DNA of 64,000 nucleotides from Mycobacterium colombiense (GTDB lineage Bacteria; Actinomycetota; Actinomycetes; Mycobacteriales; Mycobacteriaceae): contig NZ_LZSX01000008.1 in assembly GCF_001665835.1 (NCBI RefSeq), positions 62,001 through 126,000 on the forward strand. The letters are read 5' to 3'. Shown one piece after another: positions 1-7,242 of the stretch (position 1 is its first letter; each line of letters opens with the position of its first letter). The notes under the pieces were generated by a model. It saw nothing but the letters and a program-made list of their open reading frames with translations, had not been told where the DNA came from and did not search any database. The position numbers were made by a program, and so were the translations under genes.

Positions 1-93
1 GTTCCCGGAGACCCTTTCGACGACATCGCCGCGACCCTCGACGTTCGCTTTGTCATGAAGAACGGGCAGATCTACAAAACCCCCGTGGCGTGA
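1..93 (+). CDS. C-terminal end of an amidohydrolase-family protein (partial)
   Basis: The window opens inside a reading frame that ends at the TGA at 91-93. The 30 visible residues end in VKNG-type sequence (RFVMKNGQIYKTP), the usual tail of imidazolonepropionase-like metal-dependent amidohydrolases, where a final beta strand carries a 'VMKNGxxYK' motif. The catalytic part lies outside the window. The stop overlaps the first possible start codons of the MarR gene, so the two are probably cotranscribed. The family call rests on the tail alone. Confidence 0.5.
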   Translation, partial: VPGDPFDDIAATLDVRFVMKNGQIYKTPVA

Positions 94-104
94 TGGAGGC
101 GGGC

Positions 105-557
105 ATGGAACTCACCGACAACATCCTGTGGCTGCTCAAGCAGGCCTTCTACTACTCGCTGACCACCATCAACGAGGCGATGCGCGAACACGGTGTGAGC
201 ACCGCCCAGATCGGCGTGCTGCGCCAACTGGCCAACGAACCAGGCTTGTCGGGCGCCGAATTGGCGCGGCGCCTATTGATCAGCCCGCAGGGCGTCCAGC
301 TCGCGCTCACCGCGCTGGAACGCCGCGGCCTGGTGGAAAGGAAGCAAGACCCCCAGCACGCCCGCATCCTGCGGGCCTACCTCACCGGGGAGGGCCGCAA
401 GGTGGCCGAAACGGTGGTCAACGACGCGATCGCCGCACACCAGGAGGTGTTCGGCGTGCTGAACGAGCAAGAGCAGCGGACCCTGCGGGAATTGCTGGGC
501 CGCGTGGTCGAAAAGGGTACCGGCCATGAGCTGTTCAACGATCACGTCGACGGCTGA
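105..557 (+). CDS. MarR-family transcriptional regulator
   Basis: A 150-residue protein with a MarR winged helix (about residues 35-100: a helix-turn-helix around GLSGAELARRLLISPQGVQ, then the wing at RRGLVERKQDPQHARILRAYLT). MarR proteins are dimeric repressors, often of neighbouring catabolic or efflux genes, released by small aromatic ligands. The ATG at 105 is preferred over GTG 90 or ATG 93 because GGAGG at 95-99 sits five bases before it. It lies 59 bases upstream of the oxygenase operon, and a long inverted repeat fills that gap, so control of the operon by this protein is the natural inference. The effector is unknown. Confidence 0.88.
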   Translation: MELTDNILWLLKQAFYYSLTTINEAMREHGVSTAQIGVLRQLANEPGLSGAELARRLLISPQGVQLALTALERRGLVERKQDPQHARILRAYLTGEGRKVAETVVNDAIAAHQEVFGVLNEQEQRTLRELLGRVVEKGTGHELFNDHVDG

Positions 558-568
558 CATCGGCACCT

Positions 569-606
569 GTATCTAGTACTTGAGACCAATCGCAAGTAGT
601 TGATAC
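569..606. promoter_or_regulatory. Inverted repeat, candidate MarR operator of the oxygenase operon
   Basis: Arms GTATCTAGTACTTG (569-582) and CAAGTAGTTGATAC (593-606) match at 12 of 14 positions around a 10-base spacer. The repeat fills most of the 59-base gap between the marR stop and the reductase start, where a promoter must lie. MarR dimers bind such dyads; assigning this one to the adjacent regulator is inference. Confidence 0.6.
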
Positions 607-616
607 TCTGGCCGGG

Positions 617-1711
617 ATGGGTGAGAAGCGCGTGACTGCGGACGTCGGTTCGGCGGCGGTGGCCGGCGCCGCTTCGGGCGGTGTCGATGTCGCTGCCCTG
701 CCGGATGGCTTTGCGCCACTGCGGATCAAGCGCGTGATCCCCGAAACCCGCGACGCCGTGTCGATCGTCCTCGATGTCCCGCCGGGCAACGTGGAACAGT
801 TCGGTTACCAAGCCGGACAGTTCCTGACGCTGCTGGTCAGTGTCGACGGCGGCGAGCACCGGCGGTGCTACTCGATGTCGTCCTCACCCGCTCTGGGCGA
901 GGACCTGCAGATCACCGTCAAACGAGACCGCGACGGCCTGGTGTCGAATTGGCTCAACGACAGGGCCGCGCCCGGCGACCAGCTGCCCGCCTTGCCGCCC
1001 CAGGGCCGCTTCGTGCTACACGACAGCGATCGAGAGCTGATCGCCTTCGCCGGCGGAAGCGGTATCACGCCGGTCTTTTCGCTGCTGCGCACCGCGCTGG
1101 TGTCCGGCAAGCGCACCGCGCGGCTGTTCTACGCCAACCGAAGCCGCGACGCGGTGATCTTCGACGAGGCGTTGGCGTCGCTCAACGCGCGGCACGCCGA
1201 TCGCTTCGTCCTGCACCACCACCTCGACGACAACAGTGGCTTCGTCACGTCGGCGGAAATCGAGGCGTTCGTCCGGGACGCCGGCGAGGCCGATGTTTAC
1301 ATCTGCGGGCCCAACGAATTCATGGAGACCGTGCGAACCGCTCTGTCCGTGTCGGGCGTGCCGGCCGATCGCCTGCACGTGGAGCACTTCGACGTGAACG
1401 ACATCGCCGCGGCGGCGCCTCCGGCTACCCAAGTGGTGACCGATGAGGTCACCATCGTGCTGGACGGAGTCACGACCACGGCGTCCTACGATCCGGGCAA
1501 CACGTTGCTGCAGACGGCCCGGATGGCCGGCCTGCGGGCCCCGTCCTCGTGTGAGATCGGTTCGTGCGGAACGTGTATGGCTCGCCTGACGCAGGGCAGT
1601 GCCCGGATGATCAACAACGACGCGCTGGAGCCGGATGAGGTGGAGGAGGGCTGGGTGTTGACGTGTCAGGCCCTGCCCACCAGTCCCGCGGTGCGGGTGG
1701 TCTACGAGTGA
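617..1711 (+). CDS. KshB-like oxygenase reductase (FAD, NAD(P)H, plant-type 2Fe-2S)
   Basis: A 364-residue electron-transfer protein that passes electrons from NAD(P)H through FAD and a 2Fe-2S cluster to an oxygenase. Order of domains: FAD-binding barrel (RCYSMSS at residues 83-89), nucleotide-binding domain (GGSGITP at 146-152, ICGPNEF near 229-235), and a C-terminal plant-type ferredoxin domain with Cys312, Cys317, Cys320 and Cys350. This order is that of KshB and related mycobacterial Rieske reductases. The Rieske oxygenase encoded two genes downstream is the likely partner. First gene of a plus-strand operon running to 5,551. I do not claim a steroid substrate: no other sterol-ring gene is nearby. 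Confidence 0.9.
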   Translation: MGEKRVTADVGSAAVAGAASGGVDVAALPDGFAPLRIKRVIPETRDAVSIVLDVPPGNVEQFGYQAGQFLTLLVSVDGGEHRRCYSMSSSPALGEDLQITVKRDRDGLVSNWLNDRAAPGDQLPALPPQGRFVLHDSDRELIAFAGGSGITPVFSLLRTALVSGKRTARLFYANRSRDAVIFDEALASLNARHADRFVLHHHLDDNSGFVTSAEIEAFVRDAGEADVYICGPNEFMETVRTALSVSGVPADRLHVEHFDVNDIAAAAPPATQVVTDEVTIVLDGVTTTASYDPGNTLLQTARMAGLRAPSSCEIGSCGTCMARLTQGSARMINNDALEPDEVEEGWVLTCQALPTSPAVRVVYE

Positions 1712-1743
1712 GCGAGAAGGCGGTCGATGGGAAAGCGGAGTCG

Positions 1744-2487
1744 ATGACCAGGGTGGCGGTGGTGACCGGCGGCGCCTCCGGTATGGGCGAGGCGACCTGC
1801 CATGAATTGGGCCGGCGCGGACTCAAGGTCGCGGTCCTCGATGTCAATGAGCATGCCGCGCAACGTGTCACCGACGACCTGCGCGCCAACGGTGTGACCG
1901 CGCTCGGCGCGGGCGCCGACGTCACCGATCGGCCCGCCGTTGAGCAGGCCTTCGCGAAGGTGCGCAGCGAGCTGGGCCCGGTGACGGTCCTGGTGACCAG
2001 CGCCGGCATGTTCGACTTCTCGCCGTTCTCGGAGATCAGCGCCGAAACCTGGTCGCGGATCATCGACGTCAATCTCACCGGCACCTTTCACTGCTGTCAG
2101 GTCGCGTTGCCGGACATGGTGGAGGCGAATTGGGGGAGGATCGTGATGATCTCGTCGTCGAGCGCCCAGCGTGGCTCGCCGTTCGCCGCCCACTACGCGG
2201 CGTCCAAAGGTGGGGTCATCACCTTGACCAAATCGCTGGCCCGCGAATACGCGCCGCACGGGATCACGGTGAACAACATTCCGCCCTCGGGCATCGAGAC
2301 GCCGATGCAGCACCAGGGCCAGGCCGCCGGGTACCTGCCGTCCAACGAGCAGATCGCCAGCAATATCCCGTTGGGCTACCTCGGCACCGGCGCCGACATC
2401 GCCGCGGCCGTCGGGTTTTTATGTTCGGAAGAAGCCAGGTACATCACCGGCCAGGTGTTGGGCGTCAACGGCGGATCGGTGATGTGA
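1744..2487 (+). CDS. Short-chain dehydrogenase/reductase
   Basis: A classical SDR of about 247 residues: Rossmann motif TGGASGMGEA at the N-terminus, a conserved Ser in the strand ending MISSSS, the catalytic pair in YAASK, and the usual C-terminal GQVLGVNGG. It should oxidise or reduce an alcohol or ketone with NAD(P). The start is uncertain. ATG 1744 follows GGAG at 1737-1740; GTG 1708 would overlap the reductase stop by four bases and add 12 residues. It lies between the reductase and the oxygenase, 13 bases before the latter, so it probably acts on the hydroxylated product. Confidence 0.88.
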   Translation: MTRVAVVTGGASGMGEATCHELGRRGLKVAVLDVNEHAAQRVTDDLRANGVTALGAGADVTDRPAVEQAFAKVRSELGPVTVLVTSAGMFDFSPFSEISAETWSRIIDVNLTGTFHCCQVALPDMVEANWGRIVMISSSSAQRGSPFAAHYAASKGGVITLTKSLAREYAPHGITVNNIPPSGIETPMQHQGQAAGYLPSNEQIASNIPLGYLGTGADIAAAVGFLCSEEARYITGQVLGVNGGSVM

Positions 2488-2500
2488 TTGTGAGGATTCG

Positions 2501-3763
2501 ATGACCAGAGCAGGCAGGCCCCCGGAGGGCTCCTGGACCGAGCACTATCCCGAATTGGGCACCGGTCCCGTGTCTTTCAAGGACTCGACATCGCTCGAGT
2601 TCTACGAACTCGAGCGAGAGGCGATCTTCAAACGAGCGTGGTTGAACGTCGCCCGCGTGGAGGAGTTGCCGCGCGTCGGCAGCTACCTGACCAAGGAGAT
2701 CGAGGTCGTCGGCGTCTCGGTGATCCTGGTCAAGGGCAAGGACGAGCAGATCCGCGCGTTCTACAACGTGTGCCGTCATCGCGGAAACAAGCTGGTGTGG
2801 AATGACTTCCCCGGTGAGGAGACCCGCGGCACGTGCCGGCAGTTCACCTGCAAGTACCACGGCTGGCGCTACGACCTGCAGGGCGCGCTGAAATTCGTCC
2901 AGCAGGAGTCGGAGTTCTTCGACCTCGATCGCGCGCAGTACGGGTTGCGTCCGGTGCACTGCGACGTGTGGAACGGCTTCATCTTCATCAACCTCGACGC
3001 CGAACCGCGCCAGGGCCTGCGTGAGTTCCTCGGTCCGATGATCACCGGGCTCGACGACTATCCGTTCGGCAAGCTGACCGAACGCTACGAGTGGGTGGCC
3101 CACAACAACAGCAACTGGAAGATCTTCGCCGACGCCTTCCAGGAGTACTACCACGTGCCCTCGCTGCACTCACAGCAGGTGCCCTCCGAGGTGCGCGACC
3201 CCAACGCCGGATTCACTTGCGGGCATTTCCAACTCGACGGGCCGCACCGGTTGGTCTCCACGGCCGGGCGGCGCCGCTGGCTGCTGCCACCGGAATACAT
3301 GTACCCGATCGAGCGGGCCACCCGCAGCGGGTTGGTGGGACCGTGGCGAACCCCCGACATCGGCGAACTGCCGGCCGGCCTCAATCCGGGAGGAATCGAG
3401 CCCTGGGGCATCAGCAATTTCCAGATCTTCCCCAACACCGAGATCCTGATCTATGGCGGCTGGTATCTGGTGTACCGGTACTGGCCCACCTCGCACAACA
3501 CGCACCGGTTCGAGGCGTATACCTACTTCCATCCGGCGCGCAGCGTGCGGGAGCGCATCGAGCATGAAGTCGCCTCGGTGGTACTGAAAGAGTTTGCGCT
3601 GCAAGACGCCGGGATGCTCGGCGGGACACAGGCGGCGCTGGAATACGGCATCGTCGACGAGTTCCCACTCAACGACCAGGAGATCCTGGTGCGCCATCTG
3701 CACAAGGTCGCCGTGGACTGGGTCGAAGCCTATCGCCGCGAGCGGAATTCGGTGGGGGTGTGA
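2501..3763 (+). CDS. Rieske non-haem iron oxygenase, alpha subunit
   Basis: A 420-residue ring-hydroxylating oxygenase. The Rieske 2Fe-2S site is Cys91-x-His93 and Cys117-x2-His120 (CRHRGN and CKYHGW). The catalytic domain carries the mononuclear iron motif around residues 211-223 (DAFQEYYHVPSLH), with His218 and His223 as expected ligands. It activates O2 to hydroxylate a ring or alkyl substrate, fed by the reductase at 617-1711. No beta subunit is encoded nearby, so a homo-oligomeric (KshA/CntA-like) enzyme is likely. GAGG sits about seven bases before the ATG. Its stop overlaps the next gene. The substrate is not evident from sequence. Confidence 0.93.
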   Translation: MTRAGRPPEGSWTEHYPELGTGPVSFKDSTSLEFYELEREAIFKRAWLNVARVEELPRVGSYLTKEIEVVGVSVILVKGKDEQIRAFYNVCRHRGNKLVWNDFPGEETRGTCRQFTCKYHGWRYDLQGALKFVQQESEFFDLDRAQYGLRPVHCDVWNGFIFINLDAEPRQGLREFLGPMITGLDDYPFGKLTERYEWVAHNNSNWKIFADAFQEYYHVPSLHSQQVPSEVRDPNAGFTCGHFQLDGPHRLVSTAGRRRWLLPPEYMYPIERATRSGLVGPWRTPDIGELPAGLNPGGIEPWGISNFQIFPNTEILIYGGWYLVYRYWPTSHNTHRFEAYTYFHPARSVRERIEHEVASVVLKEFALQDAGMLGGTQAALEYGIVDEFPLNDQEILVRHLHKVAVDWVEAYRRERNSVGV

Positions 3764-4098
3764 CGATGCCTCCCATGCTGCCCAGCGCATTCGCCGAGCT
3801 GGAGGACTACGCACAAACCTGGTGTTTGGCAACAGAAACCGAGCGCTGGAACGCCCGGGTGAACGCGTCGATGCCGGAGCTGCGCGACTTCTACGACGCG
3901 TTCTTTCCCCGCCTCGAAGAGGCGATCGACTACTGCGACAAGTTTCCCCTCGACAATGTGCCCGACGACGCACTGAACCTGCTGCACTTGATCTATTCGC
4001 TGATCATGGTCGCCATGGCGGTGGAGATCATGCACCAACCGGCCCCGGTCGACGCCGCCGACGCGGTCATGATCCGCACCGGCGGACCGGTGCCCTGA
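3760..4098 (+). CDS. Unknown small helical protein of the oxygenase operon
   Basis: A 112-residue protein (GTG 3760, overlapping the Rieske stop by four bases; ATG 3766 is an alternative) that I do not recognise. It looks mainly alpha-helical and acidic, with a hydrophobic helix in the second half (around LLHLIYSLIMVAMAVEIM) and two Cys. There is no signal peptide or metal motif. Its place between the Rieske oxygenase and the TauD enzyme, translationally coupled to the former, suggests an accessory or structural role for the oxygenase. That is inference from context only. Confidence 0.72.
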   Translation: MTMPPMLPSAFAELEDYAQTWCLATETERWNARVNASMPELRDFYDAFFPRLEEAIDYCDKFPLDNVPDDALNLLHLIYSLIMVAMAVEIMHQPAPVDAADAVMIRTGGPVP

Positions 4099-4154
4099 CC
4101 GTCACGCCCACGAGGCCCGCACACCGTACATCCCTTTTCTCGAAAGGAGCGACC

Positions 4155-5000
4155 ATGAGTCTGCTCACCATCACCAAACTCACCGACTCCGTCGGCGCCG
4201 AAGTCTCGGGCCTCGAGCCGGCCGCGCTGGCAAGCGACGACTCGGTCGGTGAGGCGGTGCTGGATGCGTTGGAAGACAACGGAGTTCTGGTCTTTCGCGG
4301 TCTGCAGCTCGACCCGGCGGCCCAGGTCGGCTTCTGCCGTCGACTCGGCGAGATCGACCACTCATCCGACGGCCACCATCCGGTGGCCGGCATCTACCCG
4401 ATTACGCTGGACAAGTCGAAGAACGCCTCGGCCGCCTACCTGAAGGCCACCTTCGACTGGCACATCGACGGCTGCACACCGTTGGGCGACGAGTGCCCGC
4501 AGAAGGCCACCGTGTTGTCGGCGGTACAGGTCGCCGAATGGGGCGGCGAAACCGAATTCGCCAACTCCTACGCCGCCTACGACGCCCTGAGCGACGGGGA
4601 GAAGGAGCGGTTCGGCAGCCTGCGTGTGGTGCACTCGCTGGAAGCCTCCCAGCGCCGCGTCTACCCCGACCCGTCACCGGAACTGGTGCAGCGCTGGCGA
4701 TCCCGCCGCACCCACGAGCATCCCCTGGTGTGGACACACCGTAGCGGCCGCAAGTCGCTGGTGCTGGGCGCCTCCGCGGACTACGTCGTCGGCATGGATC
4801 TCGACGAGGGACGCGCCCTGCTGGACAGCCTTCTGAAGCGCGCCACGGTGCCCGAGAAGGTCTACAGCCACAGCTGGTCGATCGGCGACACCGTCATCTG
4901 GGACAACCGCGGGGTTCTGCACCGCGCGGCCCCGTACGATCCGGATTCGCAACGCGAAATGCTGCGTACCACCGTGCTCGGCGACGAGCCGATCCAGTGA
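4155..5000 (+). CDS. TauD/TfdA-family Fe(II)/2-oxoglutarate dioxygenase
   Basis: A 281-residue protein with the facial triad His103-x-Asp105 (in WHIDG) and distal His256 (GVLHRAAPYD), followed by the 2-oxoglutarate-binding Arg in REMLRTT. Such enzymes hydroxylate or cleave substrates such as taurine, phenoxyacetates or carnitine-type compounds using 2-oxoglutarate and O2. The ATG at 4155 follows AAAGGAG with good spacing. The frame is open much further upstream, but inside the preceding genes. The enzyme provides a second oxygenase in the same operon, and its stop overlaps the next start. The substrate is unknown. Confidence 0.9.
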   Translation: MSLLTITKLTDSVGAEVSGLEPAALASDDSVGEAVLDALEDNGVLVFRGLQLDPAAQVGFCRRLGEIDHSSDGHHPVAGIYPITLDKSKNASAAYLKATFDWHIDGCTPLGDECPQKATVLSAVQVAEWGGETEFANSYAAYDALSDGEKERFGSLRVVHSLEASQRRVYPDPSPELVQRWRSRRTHEHPLVWTHRSGRKSLVLGASADYVVGMDLDEGRALLDSLLKRATVPEKVYSHSWSIGDTVIWDNRGVLHRAAPYDPDSQREMLRTTVLGDEPIQ

Positions 5001-5551
5001 TGACGCCTGCCGACCAGCATTCGCTGCGCCTGGCACCGCTGCCCGCCGACGAGTGGGACGAGAGCGCCCGAGCGGCGCTGGCGTCGCTGATCCCGGCCGA
5101 TCGGGCGAATCCCGTTGGTGCGGGCAATGTTTTGTCGACCATGGTCCGCCATCCCGACCTGACCGCGGCCTACCTACCGTTCAACGCCTACCTGCTCATG
5201 CGATCGAGCCTGTCGCCCCGGGTGCGCGAAGTCGCGTTGCTGCGGGTGGTGCACCGCAGCAATTGCGGCTACCTGTGGTCGCACCACATTCCGATCGCGC
5301 TGCGTGCCGGCCTGACCGAATCCGAGATCGATGACATCCGCTCCGGCCGCTGCGCCGACCGGATCGATCAGGCCGTGATCCGGGCCGTCGATGATCTCAC
5401 CGGTGACAGCACGATCAGCCAGGCGACCTGGGATTTACTGGGCGAGCTGTTCACGCAGCAGCAGTGCATGGATCTGACGTTCACCATCGGCGGCTACCTT
5501 CTGCTGGCGCTGGCCGTCAACACGTTCGGTATCCAGGAAGAGCACGAGTAG
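4997..5551 (+). CDS. Carboxymuconolactone decarboxylase (CMD/AhpD)-family protein
   Basis: A 184-residue helical protein with the CMD signature of a Cys and paired His in LRVVHRSNCGYLWSHH (about residues 78-93). The CxxC of true AhpD peroxidases is missing. Members either decarboxylate gamma-lactones or act in thiol-based reactions. Start GTG 4997 overlaps the TauD stop; ATG 5000 is the alternative. It is the last gene of the operon. Its precise reaction cannot be told from sequence. Confidence 0.85.
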   Translation: MMTPADQHSLRLAPLPADEWDESARAALASLIPADRANPVGAGNVLSTMVRHPDLTAAYLPFNAYLLMRSSLSPRVREVALLRVVHRSNCGYLWSHHIPIALRAGLTESEIDDIRSGRCADRIDQAVIRAVDDLTGDSTISQATWDLLGELFTQQQCMDLTFTIGGYLLLALAVNTFGIQEEHE

Positions 5552-5596
5552 ACCGCCGCCGCGTTGTCGGCGCCCGGTGCCGGGTCGTGGTGCGCT

Positions 5597-5788
5597 CTAG
5601 TCCTCGCGAGACAGGGCGGCGCGCGGGCACTCGGCGATGGCCTGCTCGACCAGCGCCTCCTGCTCGGCGGGGACCGGATCTGCGATGACCACCGCGTAGT
5701 CGTCATCGTCGAGCTGGAAAACGTTCGGCGCGATGTTCACGCAGTAGGCATTGCCTTCACACCGATCGAGGTTCACTACCGGCCGCAT
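5597..5788 (-). CDS. 3Fe-4S (or 4Fe-4S) ferredoxin
   Basis: A 63-residue acidic ferredoxin of the type paired with actinobacterial cytochromes P450. Cys residues lie in RCEGNAYC near the N-terminus and in AECPRAAL near the C-terminus. The first group lacks the second cysteine of a CxxCxxC 4Fe-4S motif, which points to a 3Fe-4S cluster. A strong ribosome-binding site (AAGGAGGA) precedes the ATG at 5788. It converges on the oxygenase operon. No P450 is adjacent; it may serve the Rieske or another oxygenase. Confidence 0.9.
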   Translation of the reverse strand: MRPVVNLDRCEGNAYCVNIAPNVFQLDDDDYAVVIADPVPAEQEALVEQAIAECPRAALSRED

Positions 5789-5830
5789 GAAGATCCTCCT
5801 TCAGGATCCCTCTGTCCGACACGCGGAGTT

Positions 5831-5852
5831 TTTACAGTACTACTTGTGTAAA
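5831..5852. promoter_or_regulatory. Palindrome in the ferredoxin promoter, candidate operator
   Basis: TTTACA (5831-5836) and TGTAAA (5847-5852) are perfect inverted arms around a 10-base centre, about 45 bases upstream of the ferredoxin start. On the minus strand the centre contains CAAGTAGTAC, sharing the octamer CAAGTAGT with the right arm of the repeat at 593-606. TetR- or MarR-type binding is likely; the regulator is not identified. Confidence 0.5.
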
Positions 5853-5952
5853 CGCTAGCCTAGCGCGGGTGGGCGGGAAATGACGGGTGGCGACTTCTCA
5901 GTGACCTCTCAGTGGCGCGGCCTTACGCTGAGATCCTGGGTCCGGGAGGTCG

Positions 5953-7236
5953 ATGATGAAGATCGCATCCGTCATCGCGCGCCAACTGCTGGACTGTAAA
6001 GCCCGGCCGCTGCTCGAGGTCGAAATTGCCACCGACAGCGGCGTTGTCGGCCGCGGCGCGTCGCCGACCGGCAGCTCGGTGGGTTCACACGAGGCCTTCG
6101 TGCTGCGGGACGGCGATCGAACCCACTACAACGGGCTGAGCGTGCACGACGCCATCACCGCGGTGACCGACGAAATCGCCCCTGCCCTCATCGGCGCGGA
6201 GCTCGACGATCCGCGGTCACTGGACCGGGTCATGATCGATCTCGACGGCACGCCCGACAAGCGCCGGCTCGGCGGCAACGCGATCTACTCCACGTCGATC
6301 GCGCTGCTGCGGGCGGCCGCCGCCGCGGCCGGCACACCCACCTACACCTATGTCGGTGCACTACTCGGGCTCGAGCCACCGACCACCGTCCCGGTGCCCA
6401 GCTTCAACATGATCAACGGGGGTCACTACGGCGATGTCTGCCAGACATTCAGTGAGTTCCTCGTGGTGCCCTATCGCGCGGACTCGATCGAATCCGCGGT
6501 CGAAAAGGGGGTGACCTTGTTCGAGACACTCGGCGAGGTCCTCACCGAGCGGCTCGGCCGCGCACCGATGCTGGCGTCGTCGTATGGATACGTCGCGCCG
6601 TCCAGCGACCCGCACGTCGTCCTGGAGGTGCTGACCGAGGCCGTCGAGCGCGCCGGCTGCGCCGACATCATGGCGTTCGCTCTGGACTGCGCGTCCAGTG
6701 AGGTGTACGACAGCGACTCTGCGACATATGCATTCAACGGCGAACGGGTGACGGCGGAGGTGCTGATCGACTATGCCCGGGGGCTGTCGCAGGAATTCCC
6801 GATGCTGTTCATCGAGGACCTGCTGGACGGGGATGACTGGCCCGGGTTCGCCAAAGCGGTGCAGGCGGTGAACCGTTCGATCATTGTCGGAGACGACCTG
6901 ATCGTCACCAACCCCGCGCGCTTGCGGCGCGCCGTCGAGACGTCCGCCGTGGACGGCTTCATCCTGAAGCCCAACCAGGTCGGAACCATCGCCGAAGCTC
7001 TGGACTGCTTCGAATATGCCACGCGGAACAACGTTTTGGCGATTCCCTCGGGTCGCTCGGGCGGCGTCATCGACGACGTGGTGATGGACCTGGCGGTTGG
7101 CCTGGGCGCACCGTTTCAGAAGAACGGCGCACCGCGGTCCGGCGAGCGCATCGCGAAGCTCAACTTTCTGCTGCGCGCGGCCGAAGGCATCCCGGACTGT
7201 GCGCTGGCCGACGTCCCGGGACTGGCGCGGTTCTGA
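5953..7236 (+). CDS. Enolase-family paralogue with altered active site
   Basis: A 427-residue protein that aligns over its length with enolase (phosphopyruvate hydratase). It keeps the three Mg ligands (Asp245 in LDCASSE, Glu288 in IEDLL, Asp314/315 in VGDDL), the proton-abstracting Lys339 (ILKPNQVGT) and Lys402. However, the general-acid segment VGDEGGYAPN of true enolases is LASSYGYVAPS here (207-217), the SHRSGE motif is SGRSGG (366-371), losing its His, and the mobile loop and the SRGNPT strand are changed. Proton abstraction next to a carboxylate may survive, but ordinary 2-phosphoglycerate dehydration looks unlikely. Start ATG 5953, GGGAGG upstream. It faces the ECF transporter tail to tail with a 6-base gap. 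Confidence 0.85.
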   Translation: MMKIASVIARQLLDCKARPLLEVEIATDSGVVGRGASPTGSSVGSHEAFVLRDGDRTHYNGLSVHDAITAVTDEIAPALIGAELDDPRSLDRVMIDLDGTPDKRRLGGNAIYSTSIALLRAAAAAAGTPTYTYVGALLGLEPPTTVPVPSFNMINGGHYGDVCQTFSEFLVVPYRADSIESAVEKGVTLFETLGEVLTERLGRAPMLASSYGYVAPSSDPHVVLEVLTEAVERAGCADIMAFALDCASSEVYDSDSATYAFNGERVTAEVLIDYARGLSQEFPMLFIEDLLDGDDWPGFAKAVQAVNRSIIVGDDLIVTNPARLRRAVETSAVDGFILKPNQVGTIAEALDCFEYATRNNVLAIPSGRSGGVIDDVVMDLAVGLGAPFQKNGAPRSGERIAKLNFLLRAAEGIPDCALADVPGLARF

Positions 7237-7242
7237 GTGCGT

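Noticed and set aside
617..3763. Naming the reductase and oxygenase kshB and kshA
   Set aside because: Domain order fits, but no other steroid-ring genes are near and the oxygenase differs from KshA; a substrate-free name is safer.
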